Below the pieces are notes generated by a model. It was not told the origin of the DNA and did not search any database. It saw only the letters and a program-made list of their open reading frames with translations. This document shows, one piece after another, positions 57,660 to 64,000 of a stretch of DNA of 64,000 nt. Source of the stretch: Rubrivivax rivuli (GTDB lineage Bacteria > Pseudomonadota > Gammaproteobacteria > Burkholderiales > Burkholderiaceae_C); assembly GCF_004016505.1 (NCBI RefSeq), contig NZ_SACR01000002.1, positions 744,001-808,000 of the forward strand, in the 5' to 3' direction. Position 1 is the stretch's first letter, and every line of letters begins with the position of its first letter. The translations under genes were made by a program, and so were the position numbers.

Positions 57660-58793
57660 TTAGGCGGCGGCCGTCGCGGGGCGGCGTTCCGGCATTGCCG
57701 AGCTTTGCGCACTGCGCGCGAGAAGCAGCGCGAGCAACAGCACCAGCGCTGCGGCACCGGCCGAGTGGCCCAGTGCCGCCAGCAAGGGCCAGCCCAGCAC
57801 CACGTTGGACAAGCCGCTGAGCAACTGCGCCAGCAGCAGCAGCAGCAAGGCGCCGGCAAAACGCCGGGCCACCGCGCCACCGTCGTGCCACAGGCGCCAG
57901 GCCAGCAAGGCGAAAAGCAGCACCACCACAACGGCGAACAGGCGGTGCGCCATGTGGATGGCCACCAGCGCCTCGAAAGGCAGCGCGCCGCCGCCAGTGG
58001 CCTGTCCGAGTTCACGCAGCACCGCGAAGCCCTGGGCCACGTCCATCGCCGGCCACCAGCTGCCGTTGCACTGCGGAAAGCCCGTGCAGGCCAGCACCGC
58101 GTAGTTCGTGCTGACCCAACCGCCCAGCGCGATCTGCACCGCCAGCGCAGCCGCGGCGGCCAGCCCCCAGGCGCGCACGCCCGGCGCCAGCGCCATCGGG
58201 CGCCGGCGGAAGGCCTCGTGCTGGAAGGCCAGCATCGCCAGCAAGGCCAGCCCGCCCAGCAGGTGCAGCGTGACCACGGCCGGGTAGAGCTTGAGCGTGA
58301 CCGTGTACTTTCCGAACAGCCCCTGCACGATCACCCACACCAGCGTCACCGTGGGCCACCACGGCGAGAAAGGCAGGCGCTGCCGCTCGCGCCAGGCGGT
58401 GGCCGCCATCACCAGGATCAGCACGCCCACGGTCATCGCGAGGTAGCGGTGGATCATTTCGATCCAGGCCTTGCTCCAGGTAACGGGGCCGCTGGGCAGC
58501 GCGGTCTGAGCGGCGTGGATTTCCGCGCGCGCGCCGAAGGGCGTGGCTTCGCCGTAGCAGCCGGGCCAGTCGGGACAGCCCAGGCCTGAGTCGCTCAGCC
58601 GGGTGAAGGCGCCGAAGACGATGAGATCGAAGGTCAGGAAGAGCGTCACCGTCGTCAGCGCGGCCAGTCGGCGTTGCGTGCTGGCGCCCCGCTGGCGAAG
58701 CCACACCCAGCACAGCGGCAGCAGCGCCACCACCAGCGCCAGCAGCAGCAGACGCAGGGTGGGGGCCAGGTCGACGAGCGGCTGGGGCTCCAC
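57660..58793 (-). CDS. ctaA: Haem A synthase (COX15/CtaA)
   Basis: A 377-residue membrane enzyme oxidising haem O to haem A. Family blocks are FGAFTRLSDSGLGCPDWPGCYG near residue 80, EMIHRYLAM and VTLHLLGGLALLA (haem ligands His), a Cys pair in VLACTGFPQCNGSWWP, and AIHMAHRLFAV. About eight helices. It starts with GTG at 58793, 1 base after the preceding stop; the frame open to 58886 lies inside that gene. Confidence 0.94.
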   Translation of the reverse strand: MEPQPLVDLAPTLRLLLLALVVALLPLCWVWLRQRGASTQRRLAALTTVTLFLTFDLIVFGAFTRLSDSGLGCPDWPGCYGEATPFGARAEIHAAQTALPSGPVTWSKAWIEMIHRYLAMTVGVLILVMAATAWRERQRLPFSPWWPTVTLVWVIVQGLFGKYTVTLKLYPAVVTLHLLGGLALLAMLAFQHEAFRRRPMALAPGVRAWGLAAAAALAVQIALGGWVSTNYAVLACTGFPQCNGSWWPAMDVAQGFAVLRELGQATGGGALPFEALVAIHMAHRLFAVVVVLLFALLAWRLWHDGGAVARRFAGALLLLLLAQLLSGLSNVVLGWPLLAALGHSAGAAALVLLLALLLARSAQSSAMPERRPATAAA

Positions 58794-58794
58794 G

Positions 58795-59517
58795 TCAGCG
58801 ACCGGCCTTGTCCCAGAAGCTGGAGGCGCGCAAGACCTTGTCGAGATCGCGCTTGACACGGGAAGGCTCGGGGTCGACCGGCGCACGCATCATCCACTCG
58901 CCCATCGGATCGACGACATAGAGGTGCTCGTCGATGCGTCTGCCAGCCTCGGGCGCCAGCCAGCGAGCCACAGCTGCGGCATCGGCGCGCAGCACCGTCA
59001 CCGGCACCGCGCCGCCCAGCGCTTCACGCAACTGGGGTGTGAGGGGTTGTTCGTCGGTGACGATCCACACCTTGTCCAGCCGGTCGCGCTCTCGACCCAG
59101 CATCTCCCGCAGTTGGCGCTGCATGAACAGGCGCTTCTCGCACGCGGCATCGCAGGCCGCCGGGCCTACGGCCATCAGCAGCCACTGGCCGTGCAGCGAG
59201 CGTGCCGTGACGGGTGTGCCTTCCAAGGTGCGCAGGTTCAGGTCGGCCGGCAAGCTGCGCGTCGGGAGGATCAGTTCGCTGTAGTTCGTGCGCCCTTCGG
59301 GCCGGATGACGAAGTAGGTGAAGTAGGACGCGATGACCGGCGAGGCGCACACCAGCAAAACCAGCAGCATCTTCAGCCGGCCGATGCGCGTGCGCGAGCC
59401 GTCGGCAGCGCCCCCCTGGCCGAGTTCGGGGCCAGCCAGGCTGTGCACCGTCAGGGCCACGGGCTCAGGCGCCGCGGGCGCGGACCCGGGCGGGACGGAC
59501 GAGTTGGAACCAGACAT
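58795..59517 (-). CDS. Membrane-anchored SCO-like protein of the oxidase assembly cluster
   Basis: A 240-residue protein with one N-terminal membrane helix (LKMLLVLLVCASPVIASYFTYFVI) and a thioredoxin-like periplasmic domain. The motif PAACDAACEKR has the CxxxC spacing of SCO copper chaperones, and YVVDPMGEWMMR is the usual terminal strand. It is commonly found between surf1 and ctaA in this group; its role in oxidase assembly is inferred. The start at 59517 overlaps surf1 by about 50 bases. Internal GTGs at 59460 and 59448 are alternatives. Confidence 0.75.
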   Translation of the reverse strand: MSGSNSSVPPGSAPAAPEPVALTVHSLAGPELGQGGAADGSRTRIGRLKMLLVLLVCASPVIASYFTYFVIRPEGRTNYSELILPTRSLPADLNLRTLEGTPVTARSLHGQWLLMAVGPAACDAACEKRLFMQRQLREMLGRERDRLDKVWIVTDEQPLTPQLREALGGAVPVTVLRADAAAVARWLAPEAGRRIDEHLYVVDPMGEWMMRAPVDPEPSRVKRDLDKVLRASSFWDKAGR

Positions 59518-60193
59518 ACAGACCGATGATGAGGGCGCTGAGCGCGAACCACTGGAACGCGTACCCGTGGTGCTTGTCGACGCCGAGGGCCGGCTGCGGC
59601 CACTGGCGCAGCAGGCCATCGGCCGGCGGGGCGGCGCCGTCCTCCTGCACCAGGGCCATCGGCCGCAGTGGGAGACCCGTCTCGCGGGCGAAAGACGACA
59701 CGTCGAGATTTTGCCGGATCGCCCCGGAAGCCGCGCCTTCGAACTCGTACAACCGGGCCGGGCCGGGGGCGATGCGCCCCTGCACCTGCACCGTGCCCTC
59801 GGGCGGCGGCGGTGCCGCGATGCGCGTGCGATCGAGGATGTCCCGAGGCAGCCAACCGCGTTGCACCAGCACGGCGCTGCCGTCGTCCAGCTGCAAGGGC
59901 GTGACGGCGTAGAAGCCAGGGCGACCGTTCATCTGGCGGTTCTCGAGATAGACGGTCTGCGCGGCCAGCCAACGGCCTTGCACGGCGGCGAGGCGGTGCA
60001 CCTGGGGCGGCAGTTCGGCGGCGGCCGAGGCCAGTTCGGCCTGGCGCAGGGGCGGCAAGGCACGCTGCGTCGCCAGCGCCTGCTGCAAGGCCGTCTTCTG
60101 TGCGGCGCGGTCGAGCTGCCACACGCCCAGCCTCGCGGTCAGCGCTGCCGACAGCAAGGCCACGAGCAGGACGATGGCGTTGCGCACCTTCAT
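59465..60193 (-). CDS. SURF1 family cytochrome oxidase assembly protein
   Basis: A 242-residue protein with the SURF1 layout: an N-terminal helix (AIVLLVALLSAALTARLGVWQLDRAAQK), then GRWLAAQTVYLENRQMNGRPGFYAVTPL, VLVQRGWLPRD, and a C-terminal HHGYAFQWFALSALIIGLYVWFQL helix. SURF1 helps insert haem A into subunit I. The ATG at 60193 begins the unit surf1-SCO-like-ctaA-ctaB-sco1, divergent from a DUF2909 gene. Confidence 0.94.
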   Translation of the reverse strand: MKVRNAIVLLVALLSAALTARLGVWQLDRAAQKTALQQALATQRALPPLRQAELASAAAELPPQVHRLAAVQGRWLAAQTVYLENRQMNGRPGFYAVTPLQLDDGSAVLVQRGWLPRDILDRTRIAAPPPPEGTVQVQGRIAPGPARLYEFEGAASGAIRQNLDVSSFARETGLPLRPMALVQEDGAAPPADGLLRQWPQPALGVDKHHGYAFQWFALSALIIGLYVWFQLVRPARVRARGA

Positions 60194-60229
60194 CGGTGGC
60201 CTGACGCCCGGCACGGATAATCCCCAGCG

Positions 60230-60460
60230 ATGAAAACCGTGATGGTCTTGTTCCTCGTGGCCGTGCTCGTGGCTTTGGCCAGTGCTGGTGTCTTCATGAT
60301 GCGGCGCGGCAACGACAAGGCGGCCGACAGCAACCGCAGCAAGCACATGGCGCGTGCGCTGGCGGTGCGGGTCGGGCTGTCGGTGGCCTTGTTCCTGCTC
60401 ATCTTGCTGAGTTGGGCCATGGGGTGGGTGCAACCCACGGGCCTGCCCACCGGGCGCTGA
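60230..60460 (+). CDS. DUF2909 twin-transmembrane protein
   Basis: A 76-residue protein with two hydrophobic helices (VMVLFLVAVLVALASAGVFMM and LSVALFLLILLSWAMGW) and a charged loop with KHMARALAVRVGLS. It matches the small twin-transmembrane family found inside oxidase clusters. It lies on the strand opposite to its neighbours, 36 bases from the surf1 start. Function unknown. Confidence 0.85.
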   Translation: MKTVMVLFLVAVLVALASAGVFMMRRGNDKAADSNRSKHMARALAVRVGLSVALFLLILLSWAMGWVQPTGLPTGR

Positions 60461-60497
60461 GCGACGGGGTAGCTCGCCGCTGCGCCGCTGCAAAAAC

Positions 60498-60520
60498 AAA
60501 CGCCGCTTCACGCGGCGTTT
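60498..60520 (-). terminator. Intrinsic terminator after ctaE
   Basis: AAACGCCGC (60498-60506) and GCGGCGTTT (60512-60520) form a 9-base stem with a TTCAC loop. On the minus strand it is followed by GTTTTTG, so it should end the ctaD-ctaE transcript. On the plus strand it may weakly serve the DUF2909 gene. Confidence 0.8.
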
Positions 60521-60541
60521 GCATTGGGCGCTGATGGAAGC

Positions 60542-61426
60542 TCAGAGCCAGTACACCAGGAAGTACAGACCCAGCCACACCACGTCCACGAAGTGCCAGT
60601 ACCAAGCTGCGCCTTCGAAACCGAAGTGACGCTCGGGCGTGAAGTGACCCTTCATCAGCCGGATGGTGATGAACAACAGCATCAACATGCCCACGAGCAC
60701 GTGGAAGCCGTGGAAGCCCGTCAGCATGAAGAAGGTGCTGCCGAAGATGCCGCTGCTGAGCTTGAGGTTCAGGTCACGGTAGGCATGGATGTATTCGAAG
60801 GCCTGCACGCCGACGAAGGTGGCACCCAGAGCGACCGTGATCCACATCCACAGGATGGTCTTGCCGCGGTTGCCAGCGATCAGCGCGTGGTGGGCGATCG
60901 TCAGGGTGACACCCGAAGTCAGCAGCAGGGCCGTGTTGATGGTGGGCAGGGGCCAGGGGCCGATGGTGCTGAAGGGCTCCACGGTGCCCGCCGGCGAGGC
61001 CGTGATGCCGGGGCCGGCGCTGGGCCACAGGGCCTTGAAGTCGGGCCACAGCAGCTGGTTCTCAAGGCTGCCCAGGTTGGGCACGGCGTGCACGCGAGCC
61101 CAGTAAAGAGCCCCGAAGAAAGCCGCGAAGAACATCACCTCGCTGAAGATGAACCAGCTCATGCTCCAGCGGAAGCTGACATCGATGCGGTCGCTGTAGA
61201 GGCCGCTTTCGCTTTCGCGGATGGCCTCGCTGAACCACTGGAACATCACGGTCAGCCACACGGCCATGCCGGCCAGCAGGACCCAAGGTGCCCAGGTGGA
61301 GCCGTTGACCCACTGCCCGGCGCCGAGGATGACGAGAAAGAGGCCACCGGCCATCAGCACCGGGTGGCGCGAGGGCGCGGGGATGTAGTAGTGCGGCGTG
61401 CTGCCGGCAGCGGTGGTGGCGGACAT
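60542..61426 (-). CDS. ctaE: Cytochrome c oxidase subunit III
   Basis: A 294-residue seven-helix subunit of the aa3 oxidase. Blocks include HYYIPAPSRHPVLMAGG, WFIFSEVMFFAAFFGALYWARVHAVP, GFHGFHVLVGMLMLLFITIRL and WHFVDVVWLGLYFLVYWL at the end. The start at 61426 has GAGGAG upstream; the frame is open to 61558. It is the last gene of the structural unit and is followed by a terminator. Confidence 0.97.
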   Translation of the reverse strand: MSATTAAGSTPHYYIPAPSRHPVLMAGGLFLVILGAGQWVNGSTWAPWVLLAGMAVWLTVMFQWFSEAIRESESGLYSDRIDVSFRWSMSWFIFSEVMFFAAFFGALYWARVHAVPNLGSLENQLLWPDFKALWPSAGPGITASPAGTVEPFSTIGPWPLPTINTALLLTSGVTLTIAHHALIAGNRGKTILWMWITVALGATFVGVQAFEYIHAYRDLNLKLSSGIFGSTFFMLTGFHGFHVLVGMLMLLFITIRLMKGHFTPERHFGFEGAAWYWHFVDVVWLGLYFLVYWL

Positions 61427-61481
61427 GTTGTGTGTTTCTCCTCGAACCAGAATATCCAATGTGACGGGCGCTGGGGCCCCC

Positions 61482-61712
61482 TCAGGCCCCGGCGACGCCG
61501 CTGCCGATGACCCAGCGCACCAGCAGCACCAGCGCCAGCACGAACAAGGCTGCCCCAAGCAGCCCGGCGACGATCACGTGCACCGGATTGAGCTTCTGCA
61601 CGTCTTGCGCAAGATCGGCCGACCGGCGCACGCCAAAGAACGACCACCCGACAGCCCGCGCCGTCTGCAGGAAGGACCCGCGGCGTGCGACCGCGTCCTT
61701 GAGATCGCTCAC
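61482..61712 (-). CDS. DUF2970 small membrane protein
   Basis: A 76-residue protein with SFLQTARAVGWSFFGVRRSADLAQDVQKLNPVHVIVAGLLGAALFVLALVLLVRWV, the DUF2970 pattern, one C-terminal helix. It starts with GTG at 61712 overlapping the ctaG stop (GTGA). It is regularly found between ctaG and ctaE in this group; role unknown. Confidence 0.85.
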   Translation of the reverse strand: MSDLKDAVARRGSFLQTARAVGWSFFGVRRSADLAQDVQKLNPVHVIVAGLLGAALFVLALVLLVRWVIGSGVAGA

Positions 61713-62335
61713 AGGCCGGCCCCTTTCAGCGAGACCGCCTTCACGCCCACCGAACCTGTGGGTGCTGCAGGCACCTTGCCGCCCACCTCGAAGAAGGTGT
61801 ACGACAAGGTGATGGTCGTCACGTCTTTCGGCAGCTTGGGGTTGATGACGAAGGTAACGGGCCACTCGCGGCGCTCGCCGGGCGCGAGCGTCCACTCGTT
61901 GAAGCAGAAGCACTCGACCTTGCTGAAGTGCGCACTGGCCTGGCGCGGTGCGTAGCTCGGGATCGCCTGAGCCGCCATCGTGCGGTTCTGGCGGTTCCGG
62001 AACTCGTACATCACCGTCATCATCTCGCCCGGGTGCACCTGCAGCGAGCTGCGCGCGGGCTTGAAATCCCAGGGGCCGCGCACGTTGCCGTCGAATTCGA
62101 CCGTGATGGTGCGGCTGGTGTCGACCTGCGTGTTCGCCGGCACCGAATGCGTGCTCCACTTGCCGGTGGCGATGCGTTGCTCAGAGAGGCTGAGCACGTT
62201 GATGCCCAGCGCCTCGCAGATGGCGCGGTACATCGGCACCAGCGCGTAGCCGAAGCCGAACATCACCGCCACGATGACGAGCAACTTGCCCAGCATGCGC
62301 CGGTTGTCGGCAAAGAGGCGGTTCATCGATGGCAT
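61709..62335 (-). CDS. ctaG: Cytochrome c oxidase assembly protein CtaG (COX11)
   Basis: A 208-residue copper chaperone for the CuB site. One N-terminal helix (GKLLVIVAVMFGFGYALVPMYRAICEALG) is followed by a beta-sandwich domain. The copper ligands are the Cys pair in KVECFCFNEW. The C-terminal TLSYTFFEV is conserved. The ATG at 62335 or at 62326 may be used. Confidence 0.95.
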   Translation of the reverse strand: MPSMNRLFADNRRMLGKLLVIVAVMFGFGYALVPMYRAICEALGINVLSLSEQRIATGKWSTHSVPANTQVDTSRTITVEFDGNVRGPWDFKPARSSLQVHPGEMMTVMYEFRNRQNRTMAAQAIPSYAPRQASAHFSKVECFCFNEWTLAPGERREWPVTFVINPKLPKDVTTITLSYTFFEVGGKVPAAPTGSVGVKAVSLKGAGL

Positions 62336-62345
62336 GGTCGGGCTC

Positions 62346-62462
62346 TCAACCGCCGAAGTAGGCGAGCTTGGTGACGAAGCCCAGCGCGAAGACCAGAGCC
62401 ACCGACGCCAGGATCAGACCCAAACGCCGGTTGGCCTTGCGCTGCTGTTCACTCAGAGCCAT
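62346..62462 (-). CDS. Cytochrome oxidase small assembly protein, 38 residues
   Basis: A 38-residue frame between ctaD and ctaG on the same strand: MALSEQQRKANRRLGL followed by one hydrophobic helix (ILASVALVFALGFV) and TKLAYFGG. The basic segment and single helix match the very short assembly proteins annotated at this place in Burkholderiales oxidase operons. It stops 10 bases before ctaG and begins 16 bases after ctaD. Confidence 0.8.
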   Translation of the reverse strand: MALSEQQRKANRRLGLILASVALVFALGFVTKLAYFGG

Positions 62463-62478
62463 GGGGCACCGTCTGCGC

Positions 62479-64000
62479 TCAGCCGATCACGCGCGTGGCG
62501 GTGGCGTCCAGCTTCGGGGGCGTCTCGAAGGTGTGCCACGGCGCCGGCGAAGGCACTTCCCACTCCAGGCCTTCAGCGGCTTCCCAGGGCTTCTGGGGCG
62601 CCGGCTCGCCCTTGCCGCGCATCATGGGCAGCACGACGAAGACGAAGAAGTAGACCTGCATCAGCCCGAAGCCGAATGCGCCCACCGAGGCGATGGCGTT
62701 GAAGTCGGCGAACTGCATCGGGTAGTCGGCATAACGGCGGGGCATGCCGGCCAGACCCAGGAAGTGCATCGGGAAGAAGGTGATGTTGAAGAAGATCAAC
62801 GAACCCCAGAAGTGGATCTTGCCGCGCGTCTCGCTGTACATGACACCGGTCCACTTCGGACCCCAGTAGTACACACCCGCGAACAGCGCGAACAGCGAGC
62901 CCGCCACCAGCACGTAGTGGAAGTGCGCCACCACGTAGTAGGTGTCCTGCAACTGGATGTCGATGGGCGCCATGGCCAGGATCAGGCCCGTGAAGCCGCC
63001 CATGGTGAACACGAAGAGGAAGCCCACGCTCCAGAGCATCGGGGTCTCGAAGGTCATCGAGCCCTTCCACATCGTGGCGATCCAGTTGAAGATCTTCACG
63101 CCCGTGGGCACCGCGATCAGCATGGTCGCGTACATGAAGAAGAGCTGGCCCGTCACCGGCATGCCGGTGGTGTACATGTGGTGCGCCCACACGATGAAGC
63201 TCAGGATGGCGATGGAGGCCGTGGCGTACACCATCGAGGTGTAGCCGAAGAGGCGCTTGCGTGCGAAGGCCGGGATGATGGCGCTGACGATGCCGAACGC
63301 CGGCAAGATCATGATGTAGACCTCGGGGTGACCGAAGAACCAGAAGATGTGCTGGTACATCACCGGGTCACCGCCGCCGGCGGGGTTGAAGAAGCTGGTA
63401 CCGAAGTGGCGGTCGGTCAGCGTCATCGTGATGGCGCCGGCCAGCACGGGCATCACCGCGATGAGCAGGTAGGCCGTGATCAGCCAGGTCCAGGCGAACA
63501 GCGGCATCTTCATCAGCGTCATGCCAGGCGCGCGCATGTTCAGGATGGTGACGATGATGTTGATCGAGCCCATGATCGAGCTCGCGCCCATGATGTGCAT
63601 GGCGAAAATGCCAGCGTCCATCGAGGGGCCCATCTGCAGCGTCAGCGGCGCATAGAGCGTCCAGCCGGCGGCCGGGGCGCCACCGGGCATGAAGAAGCTG
63701 CCCACCAGCATCAGCGCCGCCGGGATCAGCAGCCAGAAGCTGAGGTTGTTCATGCGCGCGAAGGCCATGTCCGCCGCGCCGATCTGGAGCGGCAGCATCC
63801 AGTTCGCGAAGCCCACGAAGGCCGGCATGATGGCGCCGAACACCATGATCAGGCCGTGCATCGTCGTGAGCTGGTTGAACAGCTCCGGGTTGACGAACTG
63901 CAGGCCCGGCTGGAAGAGCTCGGCACGGATGCCCAGCGCCAGCACGCCACCCACCATCAGCATCGCGAAGCTGAACAGCAGGTACATCGTGCCGATGTCC
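62479..64000 (-). CDS. ctaD: Cytochrome c oxidase subunit I, 5' end outside window
   Basis: About 507 visible residues of the catalytic subunit of an aa3-type oxidase. The proton-channel and haem motifs are present: TTMHGLIMVFG (haem a His), WFFGHPEVYIMILP (CuB His and cross-linked Tyr), VWAHHMYTTG (CuB His pair) and VVAHFHYVLV (haem a3 and a His). The C-terminus, KLDATATRVIG, is complete. The frame is still open at the window edge (reads DIGTMYLL), so the first residues lie beyond 64000. Confidence 0.97.
   Translation of the reverse strand, partial: DIGTMYLLFSFAMLMVGGVLALGIRAELFQPGLQFVNPELFNQLTTMHGLIMVFGAIMPAFVGFANWMLPLQIGAADMAFARMNNLSFWLLIPAALMLVGSFFMPGGAPAAGWTLYAPLTLQMGPSMDAGIFAMHIMGASSIMGSINIIVTILNMRAPGMTLMKMPLFAWTWLITAYLLIAVMPVLAGAITMTLTDRHFGTSFFNPAGGGDPVMYQHIFWFFGHPEVYIMILPAFGIVSAIIPAFARKRLFGYTSMVYATASIAILSFIVWAHHMYTTGMPVTGQLFFMYATMLIAVPTGVKIFNWIATMWKGSMTFETPMLWSVGFLFVFTMGGFTGLILAMAPIDIQLQDTYYVVAHFHYVLVAGSLFALFAGVYYWGPKWTGVMYSETRGKIHFWGSLIFFNITFFPMHFLGLAGMPRRYADYPMQFADFNAIASVGAFGFGLMQVYFFVFVVLPMMRGKGEPAPQKPWEAAEGLEWEVPSPAPWHTFETPPKLDATATRVIG

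Overview
The window is high-GC DNA from a betaproteobacterium of the Burkholderiales. I infer this from gene content and order: SAH riboswitch-ahcY-metF, dapF-DUF484-xerC, a DUF2917/LysR pair, ctaD-ctaG-DUF2970-ctaE-surf1-ctaA-ctaB-sco1, a PEP-CTERM-like sorting tail, and rpoH behind a CIRCE operator. No rRNA, tRNA or CRISPR array was seen.

Region 1 (1-3,300): a PEP-CTERM-like surface protein, a fused binding-protein/permease ABC component for glycine betaine or choline with no ATPase beside it, and a small stand-alone protein resembling the cysteine-protease domain of the fungal lectin MOA. Region 2 (3,500-14,540): an aerobic CO-oxidation cluster. It starts with a PAS-LytTR regulator of RcoM type, followed by an upstream region with three in-phase TTnnnG repeats. 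Then come coxM, coxS, coxL (form I motif AYRCSFR), coxG, coxD, coxE, coxF, a MocA-like cytidylyltransferase, a putative 2OG-Fe(II) oxygenase and a polytopic membrane protein. Most genes overlap or nearly touch, so this is probably one transcript: CO is sensed by RcoM, the Mo-Cu enzyme is built by CoxD/E/F and MocA, and CoxG tethers it to the membrane.

Region 3 (14,540-24,010): an accessory island. A 0.76-kb stretch without a convincing gene leads into a minus-strand block: a DUF429 protein, a RecB/TM0106-like nuclease with a four-Cys cluster and an unrecognised C-terminal domain, a coiled-coil protein with a PD-(D/E)XK-like core, an HNH endonuclease and a helicase lacking its N-terminus. The helicase ends abruptly near 22,920, where it abuts the similarly decapitated 3' part of a VWA-domain gene on the other strand. 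The block looks like an uncharacterised, partly broken anti-phage or DNA-processing locus. A 21-bp-period direct repeat follows at its right edge.

Region 4 (24,010-54,510): housekeeping genes. These include glmS with a divergent Lrp/AsnC regulator; dapF-DUF484-xerC-rlmI, in which xerC and rlmI form one open frame; two lipid A acyltransferases; metK; riboswitch-ahcY-metF; ompW with an FNR-like box; and folate, cell-wall, tRNA-processing and ubiquinone-cofactor genes. Region 5 (54,580-64,000): rpoH with CIRCE, a VanY-like peptidase, then minus-strand cytochrome aa3 oxidase structural and assembly genes, with ctaD running off the right end.
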